Assembly: GCF_031877795.1 (NCBI RefSeq)
Contig: NC_133940.1
Coordinates: 9,177,985 to 9,241,984 of the forward strand
DNA: 64,000 nt
Direction: 5' to 3'
Source of the DNA: Strix aluco
Lineage: Eukaryota > Chordata > Aves > Strigiformes > Strigidae
Shown here in pieces: positions 12,001 to 19,560 of the stretch (positions within the stretch are counted from its first letter, which is position 1; every line of letters begins with the position of its first letter). Position numbers and translations under genes: made by a program. The notes under the pieces are model-generated. The model was not told where the DNA came from and did not search any database. It saw nothing but the letters and a program-made list of their open reading frames with translations.

Positions 12001-13245
12001 TTTTCAGGAGTTAAGTGCACAGAACAGGATGTCACGTGTGTTTTCTTAATGTTTCTAGCATCTAAAAAGGTTCATTTGCTGATGCTATTCACCACGAAAT
12101 CCTGTTCTGAGCTATCTGCACACATCACAGCTTTGCTTTTTGTTTTGGTTTTTTTTTTTTTTTTGATTGAAAGCGCGATGACCCATTTAAAATGGCACAG
12201 AAGTGCTGTCAGATGAGCAGAAGAGCTACCACAAACGACACTGTCACGAGCCTACCAGGGCATCGCACTTGTGCCGAAGTTCCGCTTACACCTCCCTCCT
12301 CACCAGACTTCGTGGACCGGCCCGCGCCCCCCAACACTGACCACATTTTGGGAGGCAGCTTCCAGGGTCGACCCCCCAGTCCCACAGACTAGCCAAGAGG
12401 CTACCGCTGTTTTTGACACCTCCGAAGGCTGGGTGCAAGCACCACGGCCACGCATTTTCAGTCAACCTTTCGTGAGGTTTAAAAAACCCTCTCCAAGTAA
12501 CGAGAACAGGCAAACTGCGATACACACGGCGCCTTCGTATCGGTGCCTACGGCAGCCGGAGGGTCGCTCCGGAGCGGGGAGCTCGGCCCAGCTACACAAG
12601 CGACACGCGGGCGCCTCCGGGCCAGGCCTCCCCCCTGCCTCCCCCTCCTCTCCACTTACCGTCGACGTCCACCTGCGCCTGGGTCTTGTCCGCCACCCAC
12701 ATGTCCCCGTAGGGATCCTCGTTGTTCCACAGCGGCAGGTAGCGCTTCTTCTCGCCGCGGAGGGGCGGCGGGCGGCGGCGGGGCGGGGGGGGTGCGTCGG
12801 CCCCATCGCCGCCGACCCTCTCCAGCTCCTCCAGGCAGAGGAACCCGTAGTTGAGGCGTTTCTCGTCGTACAGGTAGGAGCAGCGCGTGAGGCGCAGGCG
12901 CGCGCCGGCCCGCAGGTGCGCGCGCTGCACCAGGCCGTTGAGGCGCGGCGCCAGGTAACAGCGCTCCAGGCGCGCGCCGTCCGCCAGCGTCACGTCGTAC
13001 CAGTACTGCGCCGCGGCGGCGGGCGGCGGCCCCTCCGCCAGGTACCGCTCCACCGCCACCACCGTCACCGGCGGCGGCTCCGCGGGGGCCACGCTCAGCC
13101 GCGAGGAGCCCCGCACTTCCTCAAAGACCCTCTGCAGCCAGCAGGCCCCGCCGCTCGCCGCCCCCCCAGCCGCCGCCGCCCCCCGCCACCGCCGCTCCTC
13201 GGCGGGGTGAGCGCTCCCGCCGCGTTCCGGGGTAGGGTCCTGCAT
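1..13245 (-). CDS. RADX: RADX gene (RPA1-related ssDNA-binding protein), 13 exons visible, 3' end off the left edge
   Basis: RADX binds single-stranded DNA through OB folds related to RPA1 and limits RAD51 accumulation at replication forks in the nucleus (established for the mammalian protein). Thirteen minus-strand exons join in one frame from the ATG at 13245: 12660-13245, 11758-11900, 10650-10842, 7318-7426, 7073-7164, 6856-6978, 5671-5778, 3851-4018, 3142-3302, 2451-2662, 1216-1284, 772-849 and 1-45. They give about 695 codons; human RADX is about 855 residues, so roughly 160 residues lie off-window. Diagnostic stretches recalled from mammalian RADX include [44 protein letters not shown] and IGGYYPFP. 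Phase is kept at every junction. The first nine exons are near certain. Exons 10-13 rest on splice sites, phase and an open frame more than on remembered homology. Confidence 0.95.
46..771. other. RADX intron 12
   Basis: AT-rich intron between predicted exons 13 and 12. No repeat family or RNA gene recognised. Confidence 0.6.
772..849 (-). CDS. RADX: RADX exon 12 (predicted), with tandem acceptor
   Basis: 78 bp, encoding [12 protein letters not shown] then [13 protein letters not shown], an alternating hydrophobic pattern typical of a beta-strand/OB-type core. The donor GAGGT|GTAAGTAT is ideal from +1 to +6. The acceptor is a CAGCAG tandem site; using either AG keeps the phase from exon 11. 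An alternative donor two bases upstream (GAG|GTGTAA) would bring exon 13 to a stop. Confidence 0.78.
1216..1284 (-). CDS. RADX: RADX exon 11 (predicted)
   Basis: 69 bp, one base plus 22 codons plus two bases, encoding [20 protein letters not shown] then FG. It was found from the strong donor TTTGG|GTAAGTC and the acceptor TTTCCTACTTTAAG. It is the only stop-free frame that fits the phase left by exon 10. Homology was not verified. Confidence 0.75.
1285..2450. other. RADX intron 10, with a poly-A tract
   Basis: AT-rich intron. It holds an A21 homopolymer at 1635-1655. No transposon recognised around it and no extra exon that fits the phase was found. Confidence 0.7.
2451..2662 (-). CDS. RADX: RADX exon 10 (low-complexity linker)
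   Basis: 212 bp, codons 562-631 plus two bases. It encodes a polar Lys/Ser/Gln-rich linker ([17 protein letters not shown] at the start, [18 protein letters not shown] at the end) with a basic KRKIPRR stretch that could act as a nuclear localisation signal (inference). Support: acceptor TGTTGCAG, donor ACA|GTAAGC, and matching phase with exon 9. The sequence itself is poorly conserved in the family. Confidence 0.85.
3142..3302 (-). CDS. RADX: RADX exon 9
   Basis: 161 bp, codons 508-561, encoding [20 protein letters not shown] and [20 protein letters not shown]. This is the charged helix-like segment conserved in mammalian RADX (the HYRE..RIA.QGII.AI.YI pattern). The acceptor is TTTTTGCAG; the donor is TTCAG|GTACAG; it ends in phase 0. 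Confidence 0.94.
3851..4018 (-). CDS. RADX: RADX exon 8
   Basis: 168 bp, codons 452-507 plus one base, encoding [40 protein letters not shown] and [15 protein letters not shown]. The lysine-rich linker and the GGYYPFP motif agree with mammalian RADX. The acceptor is TTTTAAAAG; the donor is AAAG|GTATCA. Confidence 0.95.
4019..5670. other. RADX intron 7, with a long poly-T tract
   Basis: Intron of about 1.65 kb. It contains a T27 homopolymer at 5287-5313, the longest in the window, which is likely to vary in length between individuals. No transposon recognised beside it. Confidence 0.8.
5671..5778 (-). CDS. RADX: RADX exon 7
   Basis: 108 bp, codons 416-451 plus one base, encoding [20 protein letters not shown] and [15 protein letters not shown]. 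The acceptor TTTTTCTCCAG and donor ACAG|GTAACT are both strong. Phase 1 in and 1 out match exons 6 and 8. Confidence 0.94.
6107..6166 (-). mobile_element. CR1 LINE fragment, 3' end, in RADX intron 6
   Basis: The plus strand reads AATCACAGAATCACAGC, then GGTTGGAAGGGACCTCGAGG and TCATCTGGTCCAACC, the reverse complement of the 3' terminus common to avian CR1. Only the last 60 bp or so remain, which is usual for the extreme 5' truncation of CR1. The rest of intron 6 (5779-6855) holds nothing recognisable. Confidence 0.9.
6856..6978 (-). CDS. RADX: RADX exon 6
   Basis: 123 bp, codons 375-415 plus one base. It encodes [20 protein letters not shown] followed by [20 protein letters not shown], matching the mammalian EDFW...DGTSEQPFI...TSQP segment of the third OB region. 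The donor is CCAA|GTATTC. Confidence 0.93.
7073..7164 (-). CDS. RADX: RADX exon 5
   Basis: 92 bp, codons 344-374 plus one base, encoding [20 protein letters not shown] then [10 protein letters not shown]. The acceptor TTGATTTTAG is good. The donor AGAG|GTCTTTC is weak beyond the GT, but phase to exon 6 requires it and no better GT keeps the frame. Confidence 0.92.
7318..7426 (-). CDS. RADX: RADX exon 4
   Basis: 109 bp, codons 308-343 plus two bases. It encodes [18 protein letters not shown] and [16 protein letters not shown], one of the most recognisable RADX segments. The acceptor is TTTGTCAG; the donor is ACAAG|GTAAAA. Phase matches both neighbours. Confidence 0.95.
7427..10649. other. RADX intron 3, no feature recognised
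   Basis: The largest RADX intron, about 3.2 kb, AT-rich. Both strands were read for RADX-like exons, CR1 ends and LTR sequence; none was found. Phase between exons 3 and 4 is complete without another exon. Confidence 0.7.
10650..10842 (-). CDS. RADX: RADX exon 3
   Basis: 193 bp, codons 244-307 plus one base. The acceptor is TTTCCTTTAG and the donor ATTG|GTTAAG. It encodes [37 protein letters not shown] and [11 protein letters not shown]. This is the conserved core of the second OB fold, the part of mammalian RADX credited with most ssDNA binding. It is too short as an open frame on its own to stand out; it was found by reading the strand between exons 2 and 4. Confidence 0.93.
10843..11757. 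other. RADX intron 2, with a poly-T tract
   Basis: Contains a T22 homopolymer at 11401-11422. Nothing else recognised. Confidence 0.7.
11758..11900 (-). CDS. RADX: RADX exon 2
   Basis: 143 bp, codons 196-243. The acceptor is CCCTTAG after a pyrimidine tract; the donor is CAG|GTAAAG. It encodes [27 protein letters not shown] and [11 protein letters not shown], matching the mammalian RADX segment that opens the second OB-fold region. The first codon is split 1+2 with exon 1; the exon ends in phase 0. Confidence 0.95.
11901..12659. other. RADX intron 1
   Basis: AT-rich on the exon-2 side, rising in GC from about 12.27 kb into the CpG island. No coding or repeat feature recognised. Confidence 0.7.
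12660..13245 (-). CDS. RADX: RADX exon 1, coding part
   Basis: Codons 1-195 plus one base. The start is ATG at 13245-13243 (MQDPTPER). The frame stays open upstream, but only through CpG-island sequence without conserved content, so this ATG is preferred; it has G at -3 and C at +4. The Ala/Arg/Pro-rich start leads into the first OB-fold region, with [30 protein letters not shown] and [16 protein letters not shown], then [12 protein letters not shown] near the end. The donor at 12659 reads ACG|GTAAGTGG. GC content is extreme, so assemblies may break here. Confidence 0.95.
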
Positions 13246-13352
13246 GACAGCTTCCTCACGGCCCCTCCCCCGGGGGCGCGGGAAGCCGGGGCCCAGGGCC
13301 GCCGCTGGGGAGGGGGAGGGCGGCGGGAGACGGCGGCCGCGGCCTCCTGCTG

Positions 13353-13379
13353 TCACGGGCTGAGCCAGGGCGCCGCCAT
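13353..13379 (-). other. Possible upstream ORF in the RADX 5' leader
   Basis: A 9-codon ORF including the stop (MAAPWLSP, then TGA) in a strong Kozak context (GCC ATG G, with G at -3). It lies about 110 bp upstream of the proposed RADX start. It matters only if transcription starts upstream of 13379, which the sequence cannot show. Confidence 0.4.
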
Positions 13380-13799
13380 GGCGCGCGGGGGGGGGCGGGG
13401 AGGCGGGGCTGGCGCGCGCGCGCCGCGGCCCATTCAAAGCTGCCAACGGTCGCGGAGGGGGCGGGGAGACGGTGACAGGAAGGCGGCGGCTGAAGGGGGG
13501 GGGAAGCGGGGGCTCGGCCGGGCCGGGCCGGGCGCGGCAGTGGGGAAAGCGGTGTCCCGGGGAACGGTGGGAGGAGCAGCCGCGGGGCCGGCGACAGTAA
13601 ATACCCGGACGGCGGTGGCGCTTGTTCCGCCCGCAGGCTGGCGCTGCCCCGGCCTCAGAAACCGAGCCTGGGGGCCGCCTGGCCGCCTGTTCCGGTGCTG
13701 GCCCGCTGCCCGCCCTCGCCTTCTCCTCCTTCTTGCGGCGGGGTGCCCCCCGGACAGCGGGCCGGCTCTGTGTTCCCTCCGACTCGCTGGGGGCTTTGT

Positions 13800-16680
13800 G
13801 CTGCACCTGCTCCTCATCCCGTGTTAAGTGGATAATGCTCGTTATTGTGTAAGGGCGTAACACTCCTTATTGCTTCTGCCTCCAGATGGAGGCGTTCCCA
13901 CTTGCAATAGAAAGTGTTTCGTGCTAGCTCCTAAAAATCGCATTTACCTTTTCCACAGTTGCAGTGTGTTGGTAATCACAATCATCCTGCTATTGAAAAC
14001 GTCTCCTGGGTCTTTCTTCTCTGCTGTTCCCAACAGCAATGGTTGAGTTTCCATCAATTAGGAGAAATTCTTACTAGTGGTCCCTAAGTGCATGACCTTA
14101 CTTTATTTTGTTATTGATTCTCATCCCACTGCTACTATCCAGATCATCCTATTCTTTATGATACCATGATCACTTATGATATTAATGAAACTTCTGGGGA
14201 TTAAGAACTTTGTATTTAATACTTTACTAGCACTTGCTAATATATGCTAATATATTTTCTATCTCAGAGGAAACATTAGGCTATAAAGCAGCAGGCCAGA
14301 GAGGAGGGAGGGGTAAAGATAAAGGAGCAGGAAGAGGAGCAGTTTCCAGGATTTAGTGTCACTGGTCCAGATAGGCTTTGGAAATCCAGAAGACTGAAGT
14401 GGGGTTGCAGCTTAGGCAGAGCTGCTTCACGTGCTGTGCCAGAAGCAGTTCTGTTCTCTGAGCTCACAGCTTGAGAATGATCGTATTCTTAGTGTACTGC
14501 CTTTGCCACTGTGGAGTGTTTGCCTTAGGGAAATAGGAACACCTGTACCTGAACCATTTAAAACAGACTGAAAAACTAGATAAGGGGGTATAAAACCCAA
14601 GCCTTTTCTGGCCTTTAGACTGCCCTAGGGATGGTATGAGTTTTATGGATTTTATGTAACAGTGCACTCCTTAAAAGATTCAGAACAAATCAGTCATTCT
14701 TGATGGTCATGTTGAAGCCAAGGTAGTGAGTAAAACGGTATCTTTTTTTTCCTGGTAAACACATGATCAGTTGTGTGGACTGATAAAATGTCCTTTATGA
14801 TTTGAAAAAATGAACACGACCCAAGCACCTTTTTACTGAGGTTGCACAGGCTGTGATTTCACAACACATACAAGCCTTACCTGGAGAGCTGAGGTGTAGA
14901 CTTTTCTTCAGCTATTAAATGAATCTGTAGGTTTAATGATGAAATCTACAGCCTGTTCGCAGCTTGTCTCCACTTTTATCTGTGCTTGTGATATGACTTG
15001 CAGAAGTTTTATTTATAGCAGAGGTAATTGTTACATGTATATCTGCTGTCAGGATTTTTTATTATTGTAAGTCATCATGGTTTCAGCCATGAAAACTCTG
15101 AAGCTGTAGCTTTTGTGGAGGGATAATGGACTGGTATGGCCTGATAGTAGAGTTAATACTTTATAATTTTGGAAAAATCTGTATGTGTTGTAGTTTCAGA
15201 TACAAGATAGTTCCCTCTCTCAGGAACTTGCTGCTGTTACCTTCTTTCTCGCCAGCAGAGGTCTAGCTAAGATACCAATTTCAAAGCTGGAACAGGGTAA
15301 ATCTCTTGCTGATGGCACGTCAACAGCATGTTTTAATGATTGATTGTGTCTGTGAGTTCCTCTAGATGTGATTTCCCTGCCATACCTGACCAGTGGGACG
15401 GATGTGATTGTATTAGAAACTGGAAGTTCAGAAACACTCAGCGAGTCGGTAATGAATGGTGAGGAGCCATTGGCAGATGGCTGTCTCAGAATCACGAAAG
15501 CTGAGAGCTCAGTGTGTTATGTTGAGCCTGTTCCATCGGGGCATGTAAGAAGCTTATTGAAGACAATATGATTTTTCATATACCTACAACTAAGTGTGCT
15601 GAACCGTACCAGCGTTGACCTCTGGTGAATCAATACATAGTCTCAAATTCTCAGACATAATTAGCAGCGAAGTATCTCAGTTTTTATGTACAACAACCTC
15701 AAGAAAAACAGCAGTTAGCCTCTCTAGTAATGCCAGTGAGAAATTGGCTATGTTTAACAGAATGTATAACATCCTCCTATTCAACATTACATTGACTATA
15801 TGTTGGAGAAATGAGAGGCACAAAAGAATAAAAAGTGATGCTGTAGATTAAGAAGAAGAATTAGCTATTGTGCAAGTTTACTGTAAAGCACAGTTATTTG
15901 CCACAGTGTTTTGAGGACAAAAATGAAAAAGCCTTTCTGATACATTTCACCATTATCTCCTAGGTGCTTTTGTTAAATCAACCTAGAAAAATAACAGGAA
16001 GCGATTAAATAATGCTAAAATAACATTTGAGGTGATTACCCAGCAGACATCCTTTTGCCCTTTAATCAGCTCTATGCACTTTGAAGAGCGGTTTAAGAAA
16101 GTGGTGGGCTATCAGCAGGAAGATCTCTTCCACTTTTATGTGGAACCTTGATTTATTGTGCAGGTTTTAGAATCTATAGAAGTCTTTTATATGGATTGCA
16201 GGTTTGCTCATGTTTCATTTAACTTAAATCCAGCTGTCTAAACATGGAACTGAACTCGTAAGCTAGCTTTTATGATGGTCTTTGGAGAAACAATTTCATT
16301 CCAGAGCAATTTGGTACTGCGAAACAAACTACTTTCAAATGTAAAACAAAGCTAAAATTAAAATGCCATTTTGTTTGAGCTCCAATAGCAATAGATAATA
16401 AAAAGCTATTTACAGTTTGTTTGATATATTATGTAACTTGCACTCTGTGTGTGTGTGTTTAGCTGTGTCTTAATGCCTAGCTCTACTGTTTGGCAAATAG
16501 CTGTAAATTAAAAAAGATATTGTAGTTTTTCCTGTTATGAGACTGTGAAGAATATGGTGGTGATTCGTGTTGTAAAATATAGTGACTTCGATGTGAAGAG
16601 CAGGTATGCTGCAGGTACTTTGCAATGTATATAAGTTAAAGGGGATTTATCGTGGTTTTGTTGTTAAAATGGTTCGGAGT
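13800..16680. other. Intergenic, upstream of RADX; no gene recognised
   Basis: AT-rich DNA. A plus-strand open frame at 15368-15571 is noted under rejected items. A short (TG)n run lies at about 16446-16459. No repeat family, tRNA or conserved exon recognised. Confidence 0.6.
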
Positions 16681-16780
16681 TCTTTTTCTGTAAACACAGA
16701 CTCCTATGGACTGTTGTTGCGCAAGTGGAAAAGTACTGGAGGGACCCTGTCAGAAGCCCCCAGCAACACCAGAAAGACCT

Positions 16781-16860
16781 GGGAAAGTTCAAGAGACAGT
16801 ACTGCGCATGTGCAGACTGGGGAAGGTTCAAGAAACTCTTATTGCGCTTGCGCAGCCAGG
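16781..16860 (+). repeat. Tandem ~39-bp repeat in the LTR U3 with NRF1-like palindromes
   Basis: Two copies begin GGGAAAGTTCAAGA and GGGAAGGTTCAAGA. Each ends in a near-palindrome, TGCGCATGTGCA at 16803-16814 and TGCGCTTGCGCA at 16843-16854. Each is one base from the NRF1 consensus core TGCGCATGCGCA. Tandem U3 repeats usually act as enhancers. Confidence 0.8.
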
Positions 16861-17025
16861 AGGTGGAAACTTTTTGGGGAGAATTACACCCATTTTGGGA
16901 ATATGCATGAGGGTAGACTATAAGGGGGGGGTGGCACAGCTGCACCTGGTGTCCGTCGGTGCGGAGCAGAAACCCCCCCTGCTCCCCGGCGTACCGAGCC
17001 TTTTTGTTTTACTTGTTCTTACTGC

Positions 17026-17031
17026 AATAAA
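17026..17031 (+). terminator. LTR polyadenylation signal AATAAA
   Basis: Canonical hexamer about 105 bp downstream of the TATA-like box, as expected for the R region of an LTR. Confidence 0.75.
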
Positions 17032-17079
17032 TTTATAAAAGTTATTTTCTGGCTCTGCCTCTGCATTTATAGCAAGACA

Positions 17080-19560
17080 AACCCCCCAAATGCTTTCACT
17101 TTGGACTGGCATTGTTTTGTTTGCAAAAGTGTGTTTTGTGGTGGTGAGCTATAAACTGGCTTATCTATGCCTTTAGGTGCGACATGGATAATATAACTTT
17201 ATCAGGGCAATTCTACTGCCAAGTCCTAGTAAGTTTGAAGGGTCCTTAAGGTGGTGAAGTTTCTGCCCAGAAGAGAGAAATTCTGCATGTTCCCTATTAG
17301 CGCCTGGTAATTCATGCCTCCCCTGCCTGGCTTTTTTTGGCTGCCTTGCAGATTCTGAAGAAAGGGTTGCTTGCTTATGTTGAGGAAAATCTAACGGCCA
17401 TCTCGCTATTGCCTTTTGGCACGGATATGCTGATTTTGTGCAGCACCTTACAGAATACACAACACAAAAAAGATGCAGACGTAGAACTATATAGGGCTGG
17501 AATGAAGCGTGTGTGTGTGGAGGAGGAGACGACTAAGTAAATTACGTATTAACTTGATCCTGGCTGCTACCTCTAGAAAGGGCAAGTTGAGGCCTGGTCA
17601 TATCTGTTGACGTCAGAAAGTTGGAGTCCAGTATGCACCTCTTCCATGATTTACTTGTATGCTGGAAGCTAGATCAGGCAAATCGGTGTATGGGTGGATG
17701 CTCCTCTGTCTCCAAGGGGGTTCAGTTTCTAGCAATTTGCAACCTTCTGTTTTCTTAATAGTATTTTAATTGAACAACTCAGGATGGGGAGCAGGAGATC
17801 GTGAGCAAGGATGATCGGAGAAAGACTAATTTTATTTTGTTGTAAAGTTGAATTTTACTTAGTAGTCACACTAATAAGTACCATAGTTGCGCCCAGTTTT
17901 GTTTAGTCAGTGTTTGCTGCAGAATATTTCAGGGTAGGATGGGATGATTACTTGATTACTGGCACACCACTGATTAAATGGGTGTGCTGCCTACCTGCAT
18001 GTCAGCCACTATCAATGAGTGAGGGGTGCAGGAGGAGATTTTAGTTACTAGCCCATGAAACACTTCCTCTGACTTTCCTTATAGCACCTGCCACAGCTTA
18101 GCATACGTACTGGATAAAACCACAAATAATGTTTTAGTACTAGTCTAGACAGGGTAGATCAACCCCCAAACCTAGTAATTGCAGGTTAGATTTGAAATTG
18201 CCTTTATTTGCTCTCATCTCTGGGCAGCAAAAGATGAAAACTGTAGCCTGCTCTGAAAAATCTGACAATATGAGAAGCAAGGGGAAAAACAGGGTCTTAA
18301 GAAGATCAGCACTTCTCGCTGTACATGTTACTAACCTTTGGCAAGGTAACACAGATCTACAGTCAGAAAACAATAAAGGATCACCTCAAAAGAGTAAACC
18401 CTTGGGTCCTCACCTGCAGTTCTTTTCACATATATGGGGCTGGAGACAAGATTTCTCATGCTGGTTCTAGAAAAAAATACTTAGTATTTCCTGATAAGAA
18501 ACATTAATGACATCTCCCAGTCCACTAATAATGCATTTATGAATCACTGTACTTTTTTTCTATAGGAAAGTCATAGCTGCAGAACTGAATCACCCATGAA
18601 GCAGGAAGCCAGAATTCTTGCTCTTCTCTACTTATTACAATTAGTCCTGATTTTAAAGGAGAAAAGCTCCTGTCCCAACAGACAGAATTGTCCTGGAACT
18701 CAAGCCTGCTCTATTTCTTCTTGTGTTGAGGAGTGAAATTCCTTTGAAGTAACTAGTGTGGAATAATCCAGGTGTACTTGTATTACTGAAGCTTAGAAAT
18801 AACTTTGGGTGGAACGAATAATAATGACTGGCAAATCTACAAAAAAATTAAAACCCAGTCAACCAACCATGGTACCTTTAAACTTCTAATACAGATCCTA
18901 CTCCATACATCAAATGCTGGAAACAACGTGCTCTGCTAGCTTATAAGAGATACAACATTGATGAAAGATATTCTTCATTTTAAAAAATGAAGAGAAATTT
19001 TGCCTCATGCCCTCACCCTTTCCAACTCCCAACGCTGGCATAAATGGCAAATTTCCTAATTCTTACTCTTAAGTGGTACAGCTACACTGTGCTATCACAC
19101 CTATGTATAGCAATAACTTTTATATGTGGCAACAAAGACTGCATGAGCATACCTGAGAAAGTGAATTGGGCTAACGTGGCATTCAGGCTGATACATGTGC
19201 ACAAAAGCCGGTTCTTGTAGCGTCAGTGACTGCAAGCTGTCATTTTGCTCTAGTTCTGCTGCCCTCGTCCCACTGGGTATTTGTGTAAAGAGAAAGGCGG
19301 AAGCACAGAAATTCACTTGTGAAGCTCATTAGCAGCACACACAGCACAGCACTGGCTGTCACCCTTACTAGCACTCTGTCTAGGCTGAACTCTCCCACTG
19401 TCACCTCAACATCTTTATCCATGGCAAGGAAATATATTCATTTTGTCTCTATAGGCAGATGTAGATGTTTCCTTAGGGATACCGACTGGATTTAGAAAAA
19501 ATAACAAAGCTTTCTATGATTTTTACAATAGGTTATGCCGATATAACAGAATTTTACAAT
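17080..19560. other. Intergenic between the LTR and the likely NRK 3' UTR; nothing recognised
   Basis: No exon with family resemblance, no CR1 end and no structured RNA recognised. SERPINA7 and PWWP3B, which lie between NRK and RADX in human, were not recognised here. Confidence 0.55.

Larger units (their letters stand above)
12290..13800. promoter_or_regulatory. CpG island promoter of RADX
   Basis: GC content and CpG density jump sharply, peaking between about 12.7 and 13.6 kb with many GGGCGG/CCGCCC boxes (GC-box, SP1-type). It covers RADX exon 1 and its upstream region. No TATA box is placed for a RADX start, fitting a TATA-less housekeeping promoter with dispersed start sites. Long open frames on both strands here (one of more than 500 codons) are by-products of the low stop-codon frequency in GC-rich DNA. 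Confidence 0.92.
16690..17075 (+). mobile_element. Solo LTR of an endogenous retrovirus (boundaries approximate)
   Basis: A block unlike its surroundings has LTR architecture: a U3 with a tandem repeat of about 39 bp (16781-16819 and 16820-16860), a TATA-like ACTATAAGG at 16917-16925, a GC-rich stretch at about 16925-16995, then AATAAA at 17026-17031 followed by a T-rich/GT-rich tail. No gag, pol or env remains on either side, so it is solo. Exact TG...CA ends and a target-site duplication could not be fixed, because several candidate ends exist and none gives a clean flanking repeat. Retroviral class not assigned. Confidence 0.75.

Noticed and set aside
12271..13827. 518-codon plus-strand open frame and overlapping minus-strand frames
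   Set aside because: It covers the CpG island, where stop codons are rare. The peptide is Arg/Pro/Ala low complexity, and the real coding content is RADX exon 1 on the minus strand.
15368..15571. Plus-strand frame with coding-like composition (LPYLTSGTDVIVLETGSSET)
   Set aside because: No recognised homolog and no convincing acceptor/donor pair. A BLASTP/tblastn search would decide; none could be run.
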